Assembly: GCA_947044405.1 (NCBI GenBank)
Contig: CAMRHE010001082.1
Location: 22,501-86,500 of the forward strand
Direction of reading: 5' to 3'
DNA from: Leptodactylus fallax
Lineage: Eukaryota > Chordata > Amphibia > Anura > Leptodactylidae
Length of the DNA: 64,000 nucleotides
Shown here in pieces: positions 14,460 to 26,234 of the stretch. The number at the start of each line of letters is the position of its first letter. The stretch's first letter is position 1. The position numbers and the translations under genes are program-made. Below the pieces are notes generated by a model. The model was not told the DNA's origin and did not search any database. It worked only from the letters and a program-made list of their open reading frames with translations.

Positions 14460-15127
14460 TGTAACGTCCTTGCCTGTCCGGGATTTGGCGCTGTCCTCCG
14501 GGCGCACGCTGCGGCGCAGGAGGCGTGCCCGGTTGTGATTTTTTTTCTTTGGGTTTTTCTTGTACTGTCTGAACACTGTCCTATTCCCTCACCTCCTTAA
14601 TTGATTTTCCACCATGCCCTTCTCCTTCACCTTGCTCTCCCCCTGCTCCACTAAGAGTTAACTTTGGTCCTGCCTTGGTGATTGACAGCCTATCCTCCTA
14701 TCAAGTCTGAGGCGGGTTCTTTCTCCCTATTTATTGTTTGCCCACTTTCCTATGGGCGCCTGCTATTGCTTTTGCTTACTGGCTTTACTTTTTGTTATTT
14801 GTTACCTGCTCTTCTTATTTTCTGACCACTGGCTTTGACTCTGACTATTCTCTTGGATCTCGATTCTGTGCTGCAATTGCTCGATTGTTACTGACCCCTT
14901 GGCTAGCTGACCTCCTTTTGTTGTTGTGCGTCTTGTCTGCGTTTATGTGATCACTTATTATAAGGAGGGACTGTCGACGTGGTTGCTGGCTGTCACCTAG
15001 GACAGATCGGGCAAGTTAGCCAGGGACAGTGGGGGGATTCAGCTTAGGGTCCACTGTCTTGTTGTGCCCCTCTCCCCTAGTTCTCCAGCAGCTTCTGGGG
15101 AATCGCTCCTCTAGTGATTCCCTTACA
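14460..15127 (+). repeat. 5' LTR of the gypsy element
   Basis: 668 bp, TG...CA ends with 5 bp inverted termini TGTAA/TTACA. It contains a TATA-like TATTTAT at 14728-14734. Small open frames of about 70 codons occur identically in both LTRs and are not considered genes. Confidence 0.96.
14728..14758 (+). promoter_or_regulatory. Putative TATA box and transcript start in the 5' LTR
   Basis: TATTTAT at 14728-14734 lies about 24-30 bp upstream of GCCTGCTATT (14758-14767). That 10-mer is the exact reverse complement of the sequence just inside the LTR at 15129-15138. If transcription starts at about 14758, the RNA 5' end could pair with the primer-binding site, as described for Tf1 and proposed for Sushi elements. 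The TATA call alone is weak; the spacing and the complementarity together support it. Confidence 0.55.
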
Positions 15128-15128
15128 G

Positions 15129-15138
15129 AATAGCAGGC
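15129..15138 (+). other. Candidate self-priming primer-binding site
   Basis: AATAGCAGGC begins 2 nt after the 5' LTR and is perfectly complementary to LTR bases 14758-14767. No TGG-type tRNA primer-binding site (complementary to a tRNA CCA end) is visible at the LTR junction, which fits a self-primed element. Confidence 0.55.
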
Positions 15139-15182
15139 CGTAAAAAAAAACAAAAACCTTAACCCTTCTACTCATTACTGGC

Positions 15183-15927
15183 ATGGCTTCTTTTCAGGAC
15201 CTTGTGACTCGAATGGAGGGTTTGGCAGGTTTGGTGTCTGAGCTGGCCAACCAGGTACACACTCTCACCCAGAATCAAGCTGAGGCTACTGCTACACCAC
15301 CTGCTGTCATTTCCCTCCCTAGGGTTAAAATGTTACTCCCGGATAGGTTTTCAGGGGACCGAGGTAAATTTGAGACATTCAGGGAATCATGTCTATTGTA
15401 TTGTGGGGGTGGTCATTTCCCTCTTACAGGGGGATCCACAGACTTGGGCCCTTAAACTCCCCCCTGAGGTAGAGGAGCGGACAGATCTAGAAAAAATTTT
15501 TAAGTCTTTGGGGACCATTTATGCTGAGCCTGATCAAATTGGACTCGCCGAGTCCCAACTTCTTACCCTCCGGCAAGGTAAACTATCCGCTGAAACGTAT
15601 TGCTCTGAGTTTCGGAAGTTGAGTATAACAGTAGGTTGGTGTGATTCCGCTTTGAAAGCTCTTTTTAAACAGGGCCTGTTTAAAAGAGAGAGGGTGGGGA
15701 TTGGTCCCACTAAGTCTTCTGTCTATCCCTCTCTTTCTGTTAAAAAATCTGTTTCTCCTTCTGTCACCCCTGGAGATGAGCCTTTGCAGTTGGGAGCACT
15801 GAATACCAAGGCTAGACGAGAATATCATCTCCGGAATCATCTCTGCCTGTATTGCGGCAAACCGGGTCATCTCATCCGAGACTGTTCCATCAAACCACGT
15901 ACACCAGCGGAAAACTTCAGGGCCTGA
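15183..15927 (+). pseudogene. gag polyprotein, frame-broken and internally deleted
   Basis: The start at 15183 (MASFQDLVTRMEG) opens a Sushi-type gag. An N-terminal coiled-coil-like leader is followed by LPDRFSGDRGKFETFRESC and then a frame break near 15400-15420. The second frame continues with VISLLQGDPQTWAL, then a capsid-like helical region, and ends at 15927. A single CCHC zinc knuckle (CLYCGKPGHLIRDC, C-x2-C-x4-H-x4-C) lies at about 15843-15884, as expected for nucleocapsid. The segment between the capsid core and the knuckle is shorter than is typical, suggesting a second, in-frame deletion near 15670-15690. Structural gag would be needed to form particles, so this copy probably could not do so unaided. 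Confidence 0.85.
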
Positions 15928-16600
15928 GTGGTATTCAGAAGAACCACTCAGGCAGTCAGGTATCTTCTGAAAAATCTCACAAATTGATGTTACCTGTGTC
16001 TCTGTCCTTTGGGGACAGATCTGTTTCTGGGCAGGCCCTAGTAGATTCTGGGGCTGCCACTTACTTTGTTAAATTTTCGTTTGTTTCTGCCTTATGTATT
16101 GAACTTGTATCATTAGATACTCCTCTGTTGGTTACTGGGGCGGATTTTACTCCACTGGCCAGGGGTAAAATCCGTTTTAAAACCCCCTTACTCTCTTTGC
16201 AAGTGGGCTCAATACATACGGAGCTCATGAGCTTTTTTGTTATGGAGGATCTCTCGTCTGATATTATTTTAGGGCTTCCCTGGCTAGACCTCCATAACCC
16301 TACCTTTGATTGGCCCAAAAAAGAGTTAGTTAAATGGGGGAATCAGTGCTCCTCCCATTGTATTGCTTTGCATACCTCCGATTGTCTCAGTGAGAAGACA
16401 CTTCTTCCTGAATTTCTGTCTGATTTTCATGATGTTTTTGATGCTAAAGCTGCTGAAGTTTTACCGCCGCATAGACCTTACGATTGTGCTATTGAACTCC
16501 TTCCCGACTCCAAATACCCTAAGGGAAGGATCTTCAATCTTTCTGTTCTAGAACGTGAGGCTATGCGGGATTACACGCAAGATAATCTTCTTAGTCTCCC
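15928..16600 (+). pseudogene. Retroviral-type aspartic protease and start of RT, frame-offset from pol
   Basis: This open frame overlaps the gag end (it is open from 15852) and contains the protease active-site region ALVDSGAATYFV, with the DSGA catalytic motif, followed by a flap-like region and IILGLPWL, the usual hydrophobic-Gly motif of gypsy proteases. It then enters the RT leader (YPKGRIFNLSVLEREAMRDY) and breaks near 16595-16605, where the pol frame takes over. The junction is shorter than in intact relatives, implying a small deletion as well as a frame change. Confidence in identity is high; whether any product is made is doubtful. Confidence 0.82.
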
Positions 16601-19216
16601 ATGGGAGCTGGGTTCTTTTTTGTTAAAAAGAAGGATGGCGGACTGCGACCATGCATTGACTACCGTGAATTAAATAAAATTACGGTTAAAAATCAGTACC
16701 CTCTTCCCCTGATCCCTGATCTTTTCAATCAGATTGTGGGTGCCCGCTGGTTTTCTAAAATTGACCTCCGTGGGGCATACAATCTGATCCGGATTAGAGA
16801 AGGAGATGAGTGGAAAACTGCGTTCAACACCTCGGAAGGTCACTTTGAATATTTGGTAATGCCTTTCGGGTTATGTAATGCACCCACAGTATTTCAACAC
16901 TTTGTTAACGATATCTTTAGAGACTTGCTTGGTCGTTATGTGATTGTCTACCTGGATGATATTCTAGTGTTCTCTCCTGATTGGGCCACACATATTGAGC
17001 ATGTTAGGAGTGTTTTGCTACTGTTGCGTAAAAACTCTCTCTTTGCCAAACTGTCCAAATGCTTGTTCGGAGTCCAAAGGGTCACCTTCCTCGGTTACGT
17101 TATTACTCCCGATTCTTTTTGTATGGATCCACTGAAGGTCACGGCTATTAATAACTGGGAACACCCCTCCAACCTTAAAGCCCTACAATGTTTCTTGGGT
17201 TTCTCCAACTATTATCAAAAATTTATTAAGAATTTCTCTGCTATAGTGAAGCCATTAACGGATCTCACAAAGAAAGGTGCCGATGTGACCAAATGGACTC
17301 CGGAAGCGGAACAGGCTTTTGTACATCTCAAGAAATGTTTTGTTGAGGCTCCTGTATTAGTACCACCAGACTATGATCGCCCATTTATTATTGAGGTTGA
17401 TGCCTCTGAAGTGGGGGTTGGTGCCGTGTTGTCTCAGGGCTCTGAAAATTTTACGTGTTTGCAACCTGTAGCCTTCTTCTCGAGGAAATTCTCTCCTACG
17501 CAGCGCAACTATGTTGTTGGTAATGAGGAAAACCTAGCCATTAAATGGGCATTCGAGGAGTGGAGACATTTCCTCGAGGGGGCCAAACACCAGATCACGG
17601 TATTCACTGATCATAAGAACCTACTATATCTGGATAACGCTAAGCGACTGTCTCCTAGGCAGGCCCGCTGGGCGCTATTCTTCACACGTTTTAATTTTGT
17701 GGTGACTTATCGTCCAGGCTCTAAAAATGTACGGGCTGATGCCCTATCTCGCAGTTTTGGTCCCAGCGGTGCCCCTAAGGATGTCCCAGATAAAATCTTG
17801 TCTCCCGGAGTGGTTCTCGCCATTATTACTCCTGATCTTGCTACTTTAGTGGTTAATTCACAAGATCTTGCTCCCAGTAATACTCCCACTGGGAAACTAT
17901 TTGTACCTCCAAATCTTTGTCTTCGTGTTTTGGAGGAAATTCATTGTTCTACCTTAACGGGACATCCCGGCTTCGCTGGGACTAAATACCTTCTCTCCCG
18001 CTCTTACTGGTGGCCGTCTTGGTCTCGAGACGTATGTGAATTTGTTGCTGCCTGTGAGACATGTGCTAAGATGAAGACTCCTAGGAGATTACCCGAGGGC
18101 CTTCTTCATCCTCTTCCTATACCTAAGAGACCATGGTCCCATTTGTCAATGGACTTTATTACTGATTTGCCTTGTTCCCAAGGGAAGACTGTGATTTGGG
18201 TTGTTGTGGATAGATTCTCCAAAATGTGCCATTTTGTACCCCTAAGGAAAATTCCTAATGCTCCACGCCTAGCTTCGTTCTTTATTAACCACATACTCTG
18301 CTTGCATGGTGTACCAGAAAATATTGTATCTGATCGGGGTGTACAATTTGTCTCTAGATTCTGGAAGGAATTTTGTGGTTGTCTGGGGGTCTCTCTGTCT
18401 TTCTCTTCCGCGTTCCACCCGGAGACCAATGGCCAAACTGAGAGATTCAACCAAACTTTGGAACAGTACTTAAGGTGTTTTGTGTCTGATGCTCAAGAAA
18501 AATGGAGAACCTTTCTTCCTCTAGCAGAGTTTGCAATAAACAACAGGGTTAACGTCACCACTAAAATGTCTCCGTTTTATTGCAACTATGGTTTTAACCC
18601 CAGGTACTCCTCTCTCCGTAGCACCGAGTCTGTTAATCCCACCGCCGAACATACTTATCAGCGACTGTGCACAGTCTGGGCCCAGGCTCGTCTGAGCCTG
18701 GTTAAAGCCCAAGAATATCAAAAACGTCAGGCAAATAAAAGATGCTTGCCTGGCCCTGAATACAGAGTGGGAGATCAAGTCTGGCTGTCCACTAGGAATC
18801 TGCGTCTTAGAGTTCCTTCGGGGAAATTTGCACCACGTTACATTGGGCCCTATGTCATTTCTGAACTCATAAACCCAGTATCTTTTAAATTACAACTTCC
18901 AAGTTCTTTTCGTATCCACAACGTCTTCCACAAGTCGCTTTTGAAGAAGTATATCTCCCCTGTCCTTACTACTTCCAGTCCACCTGCGCCTGTGGTGGTC
19001 CAAGGGGAACTAGAATACGAGGTAGAAAAAATTCTGGATTCCCGTCGGGTGCAGAATGCTGTTCAGTACCTCGTGCACTGGAAGGGTTATGGCCCGGAAG
19101 AGCGAACGTGGGTTTCTGGTAGGGACCTACATGCGCCACGTTTAATTAATCTTTTTCATCGCCAGAACCCTTCAAAACCTGGTCCATCTGGCGAGGGTCC
19201 AGAGGCCCCTCGTTAA
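16601..19216 (+). CDS. pol: reverse transcriptase, RNase H, integrase, chromodomain
   Basis: 871 uninterrupted codons ending at TAA. The RT palm has KIDLRGAY (about residue 53) and the catalytic YLDD at 117-120. RNase H carries D268 (EVDAS), E309/E310, D337 (TDHKN) and a RADALSR end at about 378-384. Integrase has an HHCC zinc finger (H448, H455, C485, C488) and a D518, D578, E614 triad with 35 residues between the last two. A GPY/F-type stretch (RYIGPYVI) lies at 746-753. A C-terminal chromodomain (about 804-855; EYEVEKILDSR, YLVHWKGYG, TWVSGRDL) would target integration to modified histones. The ATG at 16601 is only the first Met after the frame break. The true protein would begin upstream in another frame. 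All catalytic residues are present. Confidence 0.93.
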   Translation: MGAGFFFVKKKDGGLRPCIDYRELNKITVKNQYPLPLIPDLFNQIVGARWFSKIDLRGAYNLIRIREGDEWKTAFNTSEGHFEYLVMPFGLCNAPTVFQHFVNDIFRDLLGRYVIVYLDDILVFSPDWATHIEHVRSVLLLLRKNSLFAKLSKCLFGVQRVTFLGYVITPDSFCMDPLKVTAINNWEHPSNLKALQCFLGFSNYYQKFIKNFSAIVKPLTDLTKKGADVTKWTPEAEQAFVHLKKCFVEAPVLVPPDYDRPFIIEVDASEVGVGAVLSQGSENFTCLQPVAFFSRKFSPTQRNYVVGNEENLAIKWAFEEWRHFLEGAKHQITVFTDHKNLLYLDNAKRLSPRQARWALFFTRFNFVVTYRPGSKNVRADALSRSFGPSGAPKDVPDKILSPGVVLAIITPDLATLVVNSQDLAPSNTPTGKLFVPPNLCLRVLEEIHCSTLTGHPGFAGTKYLLSRSYWWPSWSRDVCEFVAACETCAKMKTPRRLPEGLLHPLPIPKRPWSHLSMDFITDLPCSQGKTVIWVVVDRFSKMCHFVPLRKIPNAPRLASFFINHILCLHGVPENIVSDRGVQFVSRFWKEFCGCLGVSLSFSSAFHPETNGQTERFNQTLEQYLRCFVSDAQEKWRTFLPLAEFAINNRVNVTTKMSPFYCNYGFNPRYSSLRSTESVNPTAEHTYQRLCTVWAQARLSLVKAQEYQKRQANKRCLPGPEYRVGDQVWLSTRNLRLRVPSGKFAPRYIGPYVISELINPVSFKLQLPSSFRIHNVFHKSLLKKYISPVLTTSSPPAPVVVQGELEYEVEKILDSRRVQNAVQYLVHWKGYGPEERTWVSGRDLHAPRLINLFHRQNPSKPGPSGEGPEAPR

Positions 19217-19224
19217 AGGGGGGG
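19215..19224 (+). other. Polypurine tract of the gypsy element
   Basis: AAAGGGGGGG overlaps the pol stop codon and ends three bases before the 3' LTR, the expected position for plus-strand DNA priming. Confidence 0.85.
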
Positions 19225-19227
19225 TAC

Positions 19228-19895
19228 TGTAACGTCCTTGCCTGTCCGGGCTTTGGCACCGTCCTCCGGGCGCACGCTGCGGCGCAGGAGGCGTGCCCGG
19301 TTGTGATTCTTTTCTTTGGGTTTTTCTTGTACTGTCTGAACACTGTCCTATTCCCTCACCTCCTTAATTGATTTTCCACCACGCCCTTCTCCTTCACCTT
19401 GCTCTCCCCCTGCTCCACTAAGAGTTAACTTTGGTCCTGCCTTGGTGATTGACAGCCTATCCTCCTATCAAGTCTGAGGCGGGTTCTTTCTCCCTATTTA
19501 TTGTTTGCCCACTTTCCTATGGGCGCCTGCTATTGCTTTTGCTTACTGGCTTTACTTTTTGTTATTTGTTACCTGCTCTTCTTATTTTCTGACCACTGGC
19601 TTTGACTCTGACTATTCTCTTGGATCTCGATTCTGTGCTGCAATTGCTCGATTGTTACTGACCCCTTGGCTAGCTGACCTCCTTTTGTTGTTGTGCGTCT
19701 TGTCTGCGTTTATGTGATCACTTATTATAAGGAGGGACTGTCGACGTGGTTGCTGGCTTTCACCTAGGACAGATCGGGCAAGTTAGCCAGGGACAGTGGG
19801 GAGGATTCAGCTTAGGGTCCACTGTCTTGTTGTGCCCCTCTCCCCTAGTTCTCCAGCAGCTTCTGGGGAATCGCTCCTCTAGTGATTCCCTTACA
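19228..19895 (+). repeat. 3' LTR of the gypsy element
   Basis: 668 bp copy of the 5' LTR. Differences include GGCTTTGGCACC versus GGATTTGGCGCT near the start, a C in the T-run, ACGCCC versus ATGCCC, and GGCTTTCACC versus GGCTGTCACC. It ends TTACA and is followed by the TCTAC target duplication at 19896-19900. Confidence 0.96.
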
Positions 19896-21404
19896 TCTAC
19901 AGTATGTATATATTAATATATTTGTACAATAAATGTAAATAATTCTACAGACTATATACTTTAATATATGTGCAAAACCAGTATATACTCCTGCAGTCGA
20001 TAGATTAATATATATATATTTGTATACTAGGAAGTAATTCTAAAATCTGTATATATTGTTATATATGTACACTACTAGTAAAAAATTCTACAGTCTATAT
20101 ATTTTAATATAAAAGTGCAATACCAGTATATACTACTGAAGAATACTACTAGTAAATAATTCTACATTCTGTATATATTATTATAAATATGCAATATTAG
20201 CAAATAATTCTACATTCTATATATTTTAATATATATGTAAAGTACCAGTATATACTTCTAATGGCTAAGTATTTCTATATATGTACACTACAAGTAAATA
20301 ATTCTACAGTCTGTTTATATTAAATATGTACATTGCTAGAAAATAATTCTACAGTCTATATATTTTAATATATGTGCAGTACCAGTATATATTCCTGCAC
20401 TCTATATATTAATATTTATGTATACTACTAGTAAATAATTCTACAGTATGTATATATTAATATATATCTACAATAAAAGTAAATAAGTCAGCAGACTATA
20501 TATTTTAATAAATATGTGCAATACCAGTATATACTCCTGCAGTCTATATATGAATATATATTTATACTACTAGTAAATAATAAATTATATAGTCTGTATA
20601 TATTAAAATATATGTACACTACTAGTAAATATTTCTACTATCTATATATTTTAATATATATGTGAAATACCAGAATATACTCCTGTAGTCTATATATTAA
20701 TATATATGTATACTACTAGTAAATAATTCTACAGTATGTATATATTAATATATTTGTACAATAAATGTAAATAATTCTACAGACTATATACTTTAATATA
20801 TGTGCAAAACCAGTATATACTCCTGCAGTCTATATATTAATATATATATGTATACTACTAGTAAAAAATTCTACAGTATGTATATATTAATAGATATGTA
20901 CAATTAAAGTAAATAATTATACAGACTATATATTTTAATATATATCCAATATAAGTATATACTCCTGCAGTGTATATATTAATACGTATGTATACAACTA
21001 GTAAATAATTCTACAGTATGTATATATTAATATATTTGTACAATAAATGTAAATAATTCTACAGACTATATACTTTAATATATGTGCAAAACCAGTATAT
21101 ACTCTTGCAGTTTATATATTAATATATATATGTATATTACTAGTAAAAAATTTTACAGTATGTATATATTAATATCAATGTACAATACTAATAAATAATG
21201 CTACAGTCTATATATTTTAATATATATGTACAGTAATAGTATATACTCCTACTGTCTATGTATTATTATATATGTACACTACAACTAAATAATTATACAG
21301 TCTGTATATATTAATATATATGTATATTACCCGTATATACTCGTACAATGTATATATTATTATATATGTACTGTATAATACTAGTATATAATTATACAGA
21401 CTGT
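19896..21404. repeat. Family B satellite, segment after the gypsy element
   Basis: 46-48 bp monomers as before. The first bases (TCTACAGTATGTATATATTA) continue the monomer interrupted at 14459. A block containing TTTGTACAATAAATGTAAAT repeats within this segment near 19920, 20755 and 21035. No gene is seen. Confidence 0.9.
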
Positions 21405-21800
21405 ACATACATCATAATGAAAAATTTGACACCCCAATAAACATAAACAATTTTAATTCCAAAAAATTGGGGTATTTATAAAAAACCATATCAATATGAT
21501 ATGTATCTAATAATTGATGGACACAGAACAGGATAAATGAGGTTTATTATACTAACCTACATTCCATATATTCATTAACTATGTACAAAACAATCCACTT
21601 CAGTTAATGATGGTCGCCGGCATGGACGCCCGCTTCAATTATTCCACAGATGTTCAAGATATTCCGGTCTGGGGACGGGATGGCCATTCCAGAACATTGT
21701 AATTGTTCCCCTGCATGAATGCGTAGATTTGGAGCTGTGTTTTGGATCATTGTCTTGCTGAAATATCCATCCCCGGCGCTACTTCTAATTCCTCACTTTT
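21405..21800 (-). pseudogene. Degraded Tc1 copy, transposase 3' part plus right TIR
   Basis: On the minus strand, 21780-21600 encodes recognisable pieces of a Tc1 transposase (GWIFQQDNDPKHSSKST, then [14 protein letters not shown]), the same family as the element at 27080. 21560-21405 matches that element's long terminal inverted repeat with many changes (ACACCCCAATAAACATAAAC, GATATGTATCTAATAATTGA, TGGACACAG). Small indels and stops disrupt the reading frame. The 5' half of the element is missing; the sequence runs directly into a poly-T tract at about 21797. Confidence 0.85.
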
Positions 21801-21939
21801 TTTTTTTTTTTTTTTTTTTAATTTTTTTTTTATTTGTTTTATTCCCCCCCCCCCCCTACAATATTACCATTTCCCCCGTTGCCCCCACCCCCACAACACC
21901 CCAAAAACCCTCCAACACCTCCCAAAATTTGTAGTAAGT

Positions 21940-21979
<40 letters not shown>

Positions 21980-22048
21980 CCCCCTTTTTTTTTTTTTAAA
22001 TAACCAACATTTTTTTTTTTTTTTTCACCTTCCCCCCCTCCTTTTTTC

Positions 22049-22087
<39 letters not shown>

Positions 22088-22093
22088 CCTTTT

Positions 22094-22125
<32 letters not shown>

Positions 22126-22262
22126 CCCTCCCTCCCCCCCCTCTCCCTTTTTTTTTTTTTTTTTGTTTTGTTTTTTTTTTTTTTTTCCTCCCTGTGCACA
22201 TTTTTTTTTTTTTTTTGTGTTTTTTTTTTGTTTTTTTTTTTTTTTCCTCTTTTTTCTCCTCT

Positions 22263-22299
<37 letters not shown>

Positions 22300-22302
22300 C
22301 CT

Positions 22303-22363
<61 letters not shown>

Positions 22364-22372
22364 TTTTTTTTT

Positions 22373-22427
<55 letters not shown>

Positions 22428-22605
22428 TTTTATTTTTTTTTTTAATTTAATAAAAAAAAAAAAAAAATTTTTTTTTTATTAATATTTATTTTTTATATAT
22501 AAAATTTTAAAAAATAAAAAAAAAAAAAAAAAAAAAAAATAAATTATAAATAAAATAAAATAATATAAAAAAAATTAAAAAAAAATATAAAAAAAAAAAA
22601 AAAAT
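21797..22605. repeat. Extreme homopolymer tract (T-runs, C-runs, then A-runs)
   Basis: About 650 bases that are almost only T with scattered C, G and A, then about 150 bases that are almost only A. Short C-rich snatches such as CCCCCGTTGCCCCCACCCCC are included. Frames here translate to poly-Phe and are not genes. The tract abruptly replaces the 5' half of a Tc1 copy, and satellite B resumes at 22606. This looks more like failed consensus or gap filling than a natural sequence, although a grossly expanded tail cannot be excluded. Confidence 0.8.
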
Positions 22606-23178
22606 ACAGTCTGTATATATTAATAAAAATGTACACTACTAGTAAATAATTCTGCTATCTATATATTTTAATATATGTGCAATAACAGTATATACTCTTG
22701 CAGTCTATATATTAATATGTATGTATACAACTAGTAAATAATTTTACAGTATGTATACATTAATATATTTGTACAATAAATGTAAATAATTCTACAGACT
22801 ATATACTTTAATATATGTGCAAAACCAGTAAGTACTCCTGCAGTCTATATATTAATATATATATGTATATTACTAGTAAATAAATCTAAAGTCTGTATAC
22901 ATTGTTATATATGTACACTACTAGTAAATCATTCTACAGCCTGTATATTTTAATATATATGTGCAAATACCAGTATAAACTCCTGCAGTCTATATATGAA
23001 TATATATTTATACTACTAGTAAATAATTATACAGTCTGTATATATTAAAATATATGTACACTACTAGTAAATATTTCTACTATCAATATATTTTAATATA
23101 TATGTGAAATACCAGAATATACTCCTGTAGTCTATATATTAATATATATATGTATACTACTAGTAAATAAATTCTACA

Positions 23179-23224
<46 letters not shown>

Positions 23225-23323
23225 TAATATCTATGTACAATAAAAGTAATTCTACAGACTATATATTTTAATATATGTGCAATATCAGTATATACTCCTG
23301 CAGTCTATATAGTAATATATAGT

Positions 23324-23359
<36 letters not shown>

Positions 23360-23933
23360 TACTAGTACAAAATTCTACAGTATGTATATATTAATATATG
23401 TACAATAATAGTAAATAAGTCAACAGAATATATATTTTAATAAATATGTGCAATATCAGTATATACTCCTGCAGTCTATATAGGAATATATATGTATATT
23501 ACTAGTAAATAATTATACAGTCTGTGTATATTAAATTATATTTACACTAGTTGTAAATATTTCTACTATCTATATATTTTATTATATATGTGAAATACTA
23601 GTATATACTCCTGCAGTCTATATATTATTATATATTTATACTACTAGTAAAAAACTTCTACAGTATGTATATATTAATATATATGTACACAACTAGTATT
23701 TAATATTACAGTCTTATTTTAATATATATGTGCAATATCAGCATATACACCTGCAGTCTATATATTAACATATATATATATATATACTACTAGTAAAAAA
23801 TAATACAGTCTGTACATATTAAAATATATTTACAATACTAGTAAATAATTCTACAGTCTGTATATATTAATATATATGTACACTACTAGTAAATAATATT
23901 AGTCTATATATTTTAATACATATATACAATACC

Positions 23934-23969
<36 letters not shown>

Positions 23970-26180
23970 CTAGTAAAAAATTCTATAGTCTGTATATATT
24001 AAAATATATTTACACTACTAGAAAATAATTCTACAGTCTATATATTTTAATATTTATGTGCAATACCAGTATATACTCCTGCAGTCTATATATTAATATA
24101 TATATGTATACTACTAGTAAATAATTCTACAGTATTTATATATTAATATATATGTACAATAATAGTAAATAAGTAAAATGACTATATATTTTAATAAATA
24201 AGTGCAATACCAGTATATACTCCTGCAGTCTATATAGGAATATATGTATGTATACGTCTAGTAAATAATTATACAGTCTGTATATATTAAAATATATGTA
24301 CACTAGTAGTAAATATTTTTACTATCTATATATTTTATTATATATGTGCAATTCCAGTATATACTCCTGCAGTCTATATATAATATATATGTATACTACT
24401 AGTAAAAAATTCTACAGTATGTATATATTAATAACAATGTACAATTCTAATAAATAATGCTACAGTTTATATATTTTAATATATATGTACAGTACCAGTA
24501 TATACTCCTACTGTCTATGTATTATTATATATGTACACTACAACTAAATAATTATACAGTCTGTATATATTATAATATATGTATATTACCCGTATATACT
24601 CGTACAATCTATATATTATTATATATGTACTATATAATACTAGTATATAATTATACAGTCTATATATATCAATATATATGTTCATTACCCGTATATACTC
24701 CTACATTACATATATTATTATATATGTACAAATACTAGTAAATATTTCTACAGTCTGTATATATTAATAAAAATGTACACTACTAGTAAATAATTCTACA
24801 GTCTATATATTTTAATATATCTGCAATATCAGTATATATTCCTGCAATCTTTATGTTAATATATATGTATACTACTAGTAAATAATTCTACAGTATGTAT
24901 ATATTAATATATGTACAATAATTGTAAATAATTCTACAGTCTATATATTTTAATATATATGTGCAATACCAGTATATACTCCTGCAGTCTATATATAAAT
25001 ATATATTTATACTACTAGTAAATAATTATACAGTCTGTATATATTAAAATATATATACACTACTAGTAAATATTTCTACTATCTATATGTTTTAATATAT
25101 ATGTGCAATATAGTATATACTGCTGCAGTCTATATATTAATATATATGTATGCTACTAGTAAAAAATTCAACAGTATGTATATATTAATAGATATGTACA
25201 ATTAAAGTAAATAATTATACAGACTATATATTTTAATATATATCCAATACCAGTCTATACTCCTGCAGTCTATATATTAATATATATGTATACTACTAGG
25301 AAATAATTCTACAGTCTGTATATATTAATATCAATGTACAATACTAGTAAATAATGCTACAGTCTATATATTTTAATATATATGTACAGTACCAGTATAC
25401 ACTCCTACAGGCTATGTATTATTATATATGTACAATGCAACTAAATAATTATCCAGTCTGTATTCATTAATATATATGTATATTACCCGTATATACTCCT
25501 ACAATCTATATATTATTATATATGTACTGTATAATACTAGTAAATATTTCTACAGTCTGTATATATTAATATAAATGTACAATACTAGTAAATCATTTTA
25601 CAGTCTATATATATTTTAATATATATGAACAGTACCAGTATATACTCCTTCAGTTTATGTATGAATATATACTGTATGTACACTACAATTAAATAATTAT
25701 ACAGTCTGTATATATCAATATATATGTTCATTACCCGTATATACTCCTACATTCCATATATTATTATATATGTACAAATACTAATAAATATTTCTAGTCT
25801 ATATATTATTAAAAATGTACACTACTTGTAAATAATTCTACAGTCTATATATTTTAATATATCTGCAATACCAGTATATATTCCTGCAAATCTTTATGTT
25901 AATATATATGTATACTACTAGTAAATAATTCTACAGTATGTATATATTAATATATGTACAATAATTGTAAATAATTCTACAGTCTATATATTTTAATACA
26001 TATGTGCAATAACAGTATATACGCCTGTGGTCTATATATTAATATAAATGTATACTACTAGTAAATAATTATACAGTCTGTATATTTTAAAATATATGTA
26101 TACTAATAGTAAATAATTCTACATTCTGTATATATTAATATAAATGTAAAATACTAGTAAATAATGCTATAGTCTATATA

Positions 26181-26234
<54 letters not shown>

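Larger units (their letters stand above)
14460..19895 (+). mobile_element. Full-length Ty3/gypsy chromodomain LTR retrotransposon (Sushi-like)
   Basis: Two 668 bp LTRs (14460-15127 and 19228-19895) begin TGTAACG and end TTACA. They bracket gag, protease, reverse transcriptase, RNase H, integrase and a C-terminal chromodomain, in that order, with no envelope gene. A perfect 5 bp target duplication TCTAC lies at 14455-14459 and 19896-19900. The LTRs differ at about eight positions (roughly 1.2%), so the insertion is recent. gag is broken and the gag/protease frames are offset from pol, so this copy is probably not autonomous. The chromodomain and the predicted self-priming site match the vertebrate Sushi/Tf1-type chromovirus group. 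It interrupts satellite B, and unoccupied paralogous sites are found near 21010 and 26820. Confidence 0.96.

Noticed and set aside
14738..14950. 70-codon open frame in the LTR (also at 19505)
   Set aside because: Identical in both LTRs, overlaps the predicted transcript start and has no recognisable domain.
21719..22482. Poly-Phe open frames
   Set aside because: Direct translation of a T homopolymer tract that is probably a sequence artefact.
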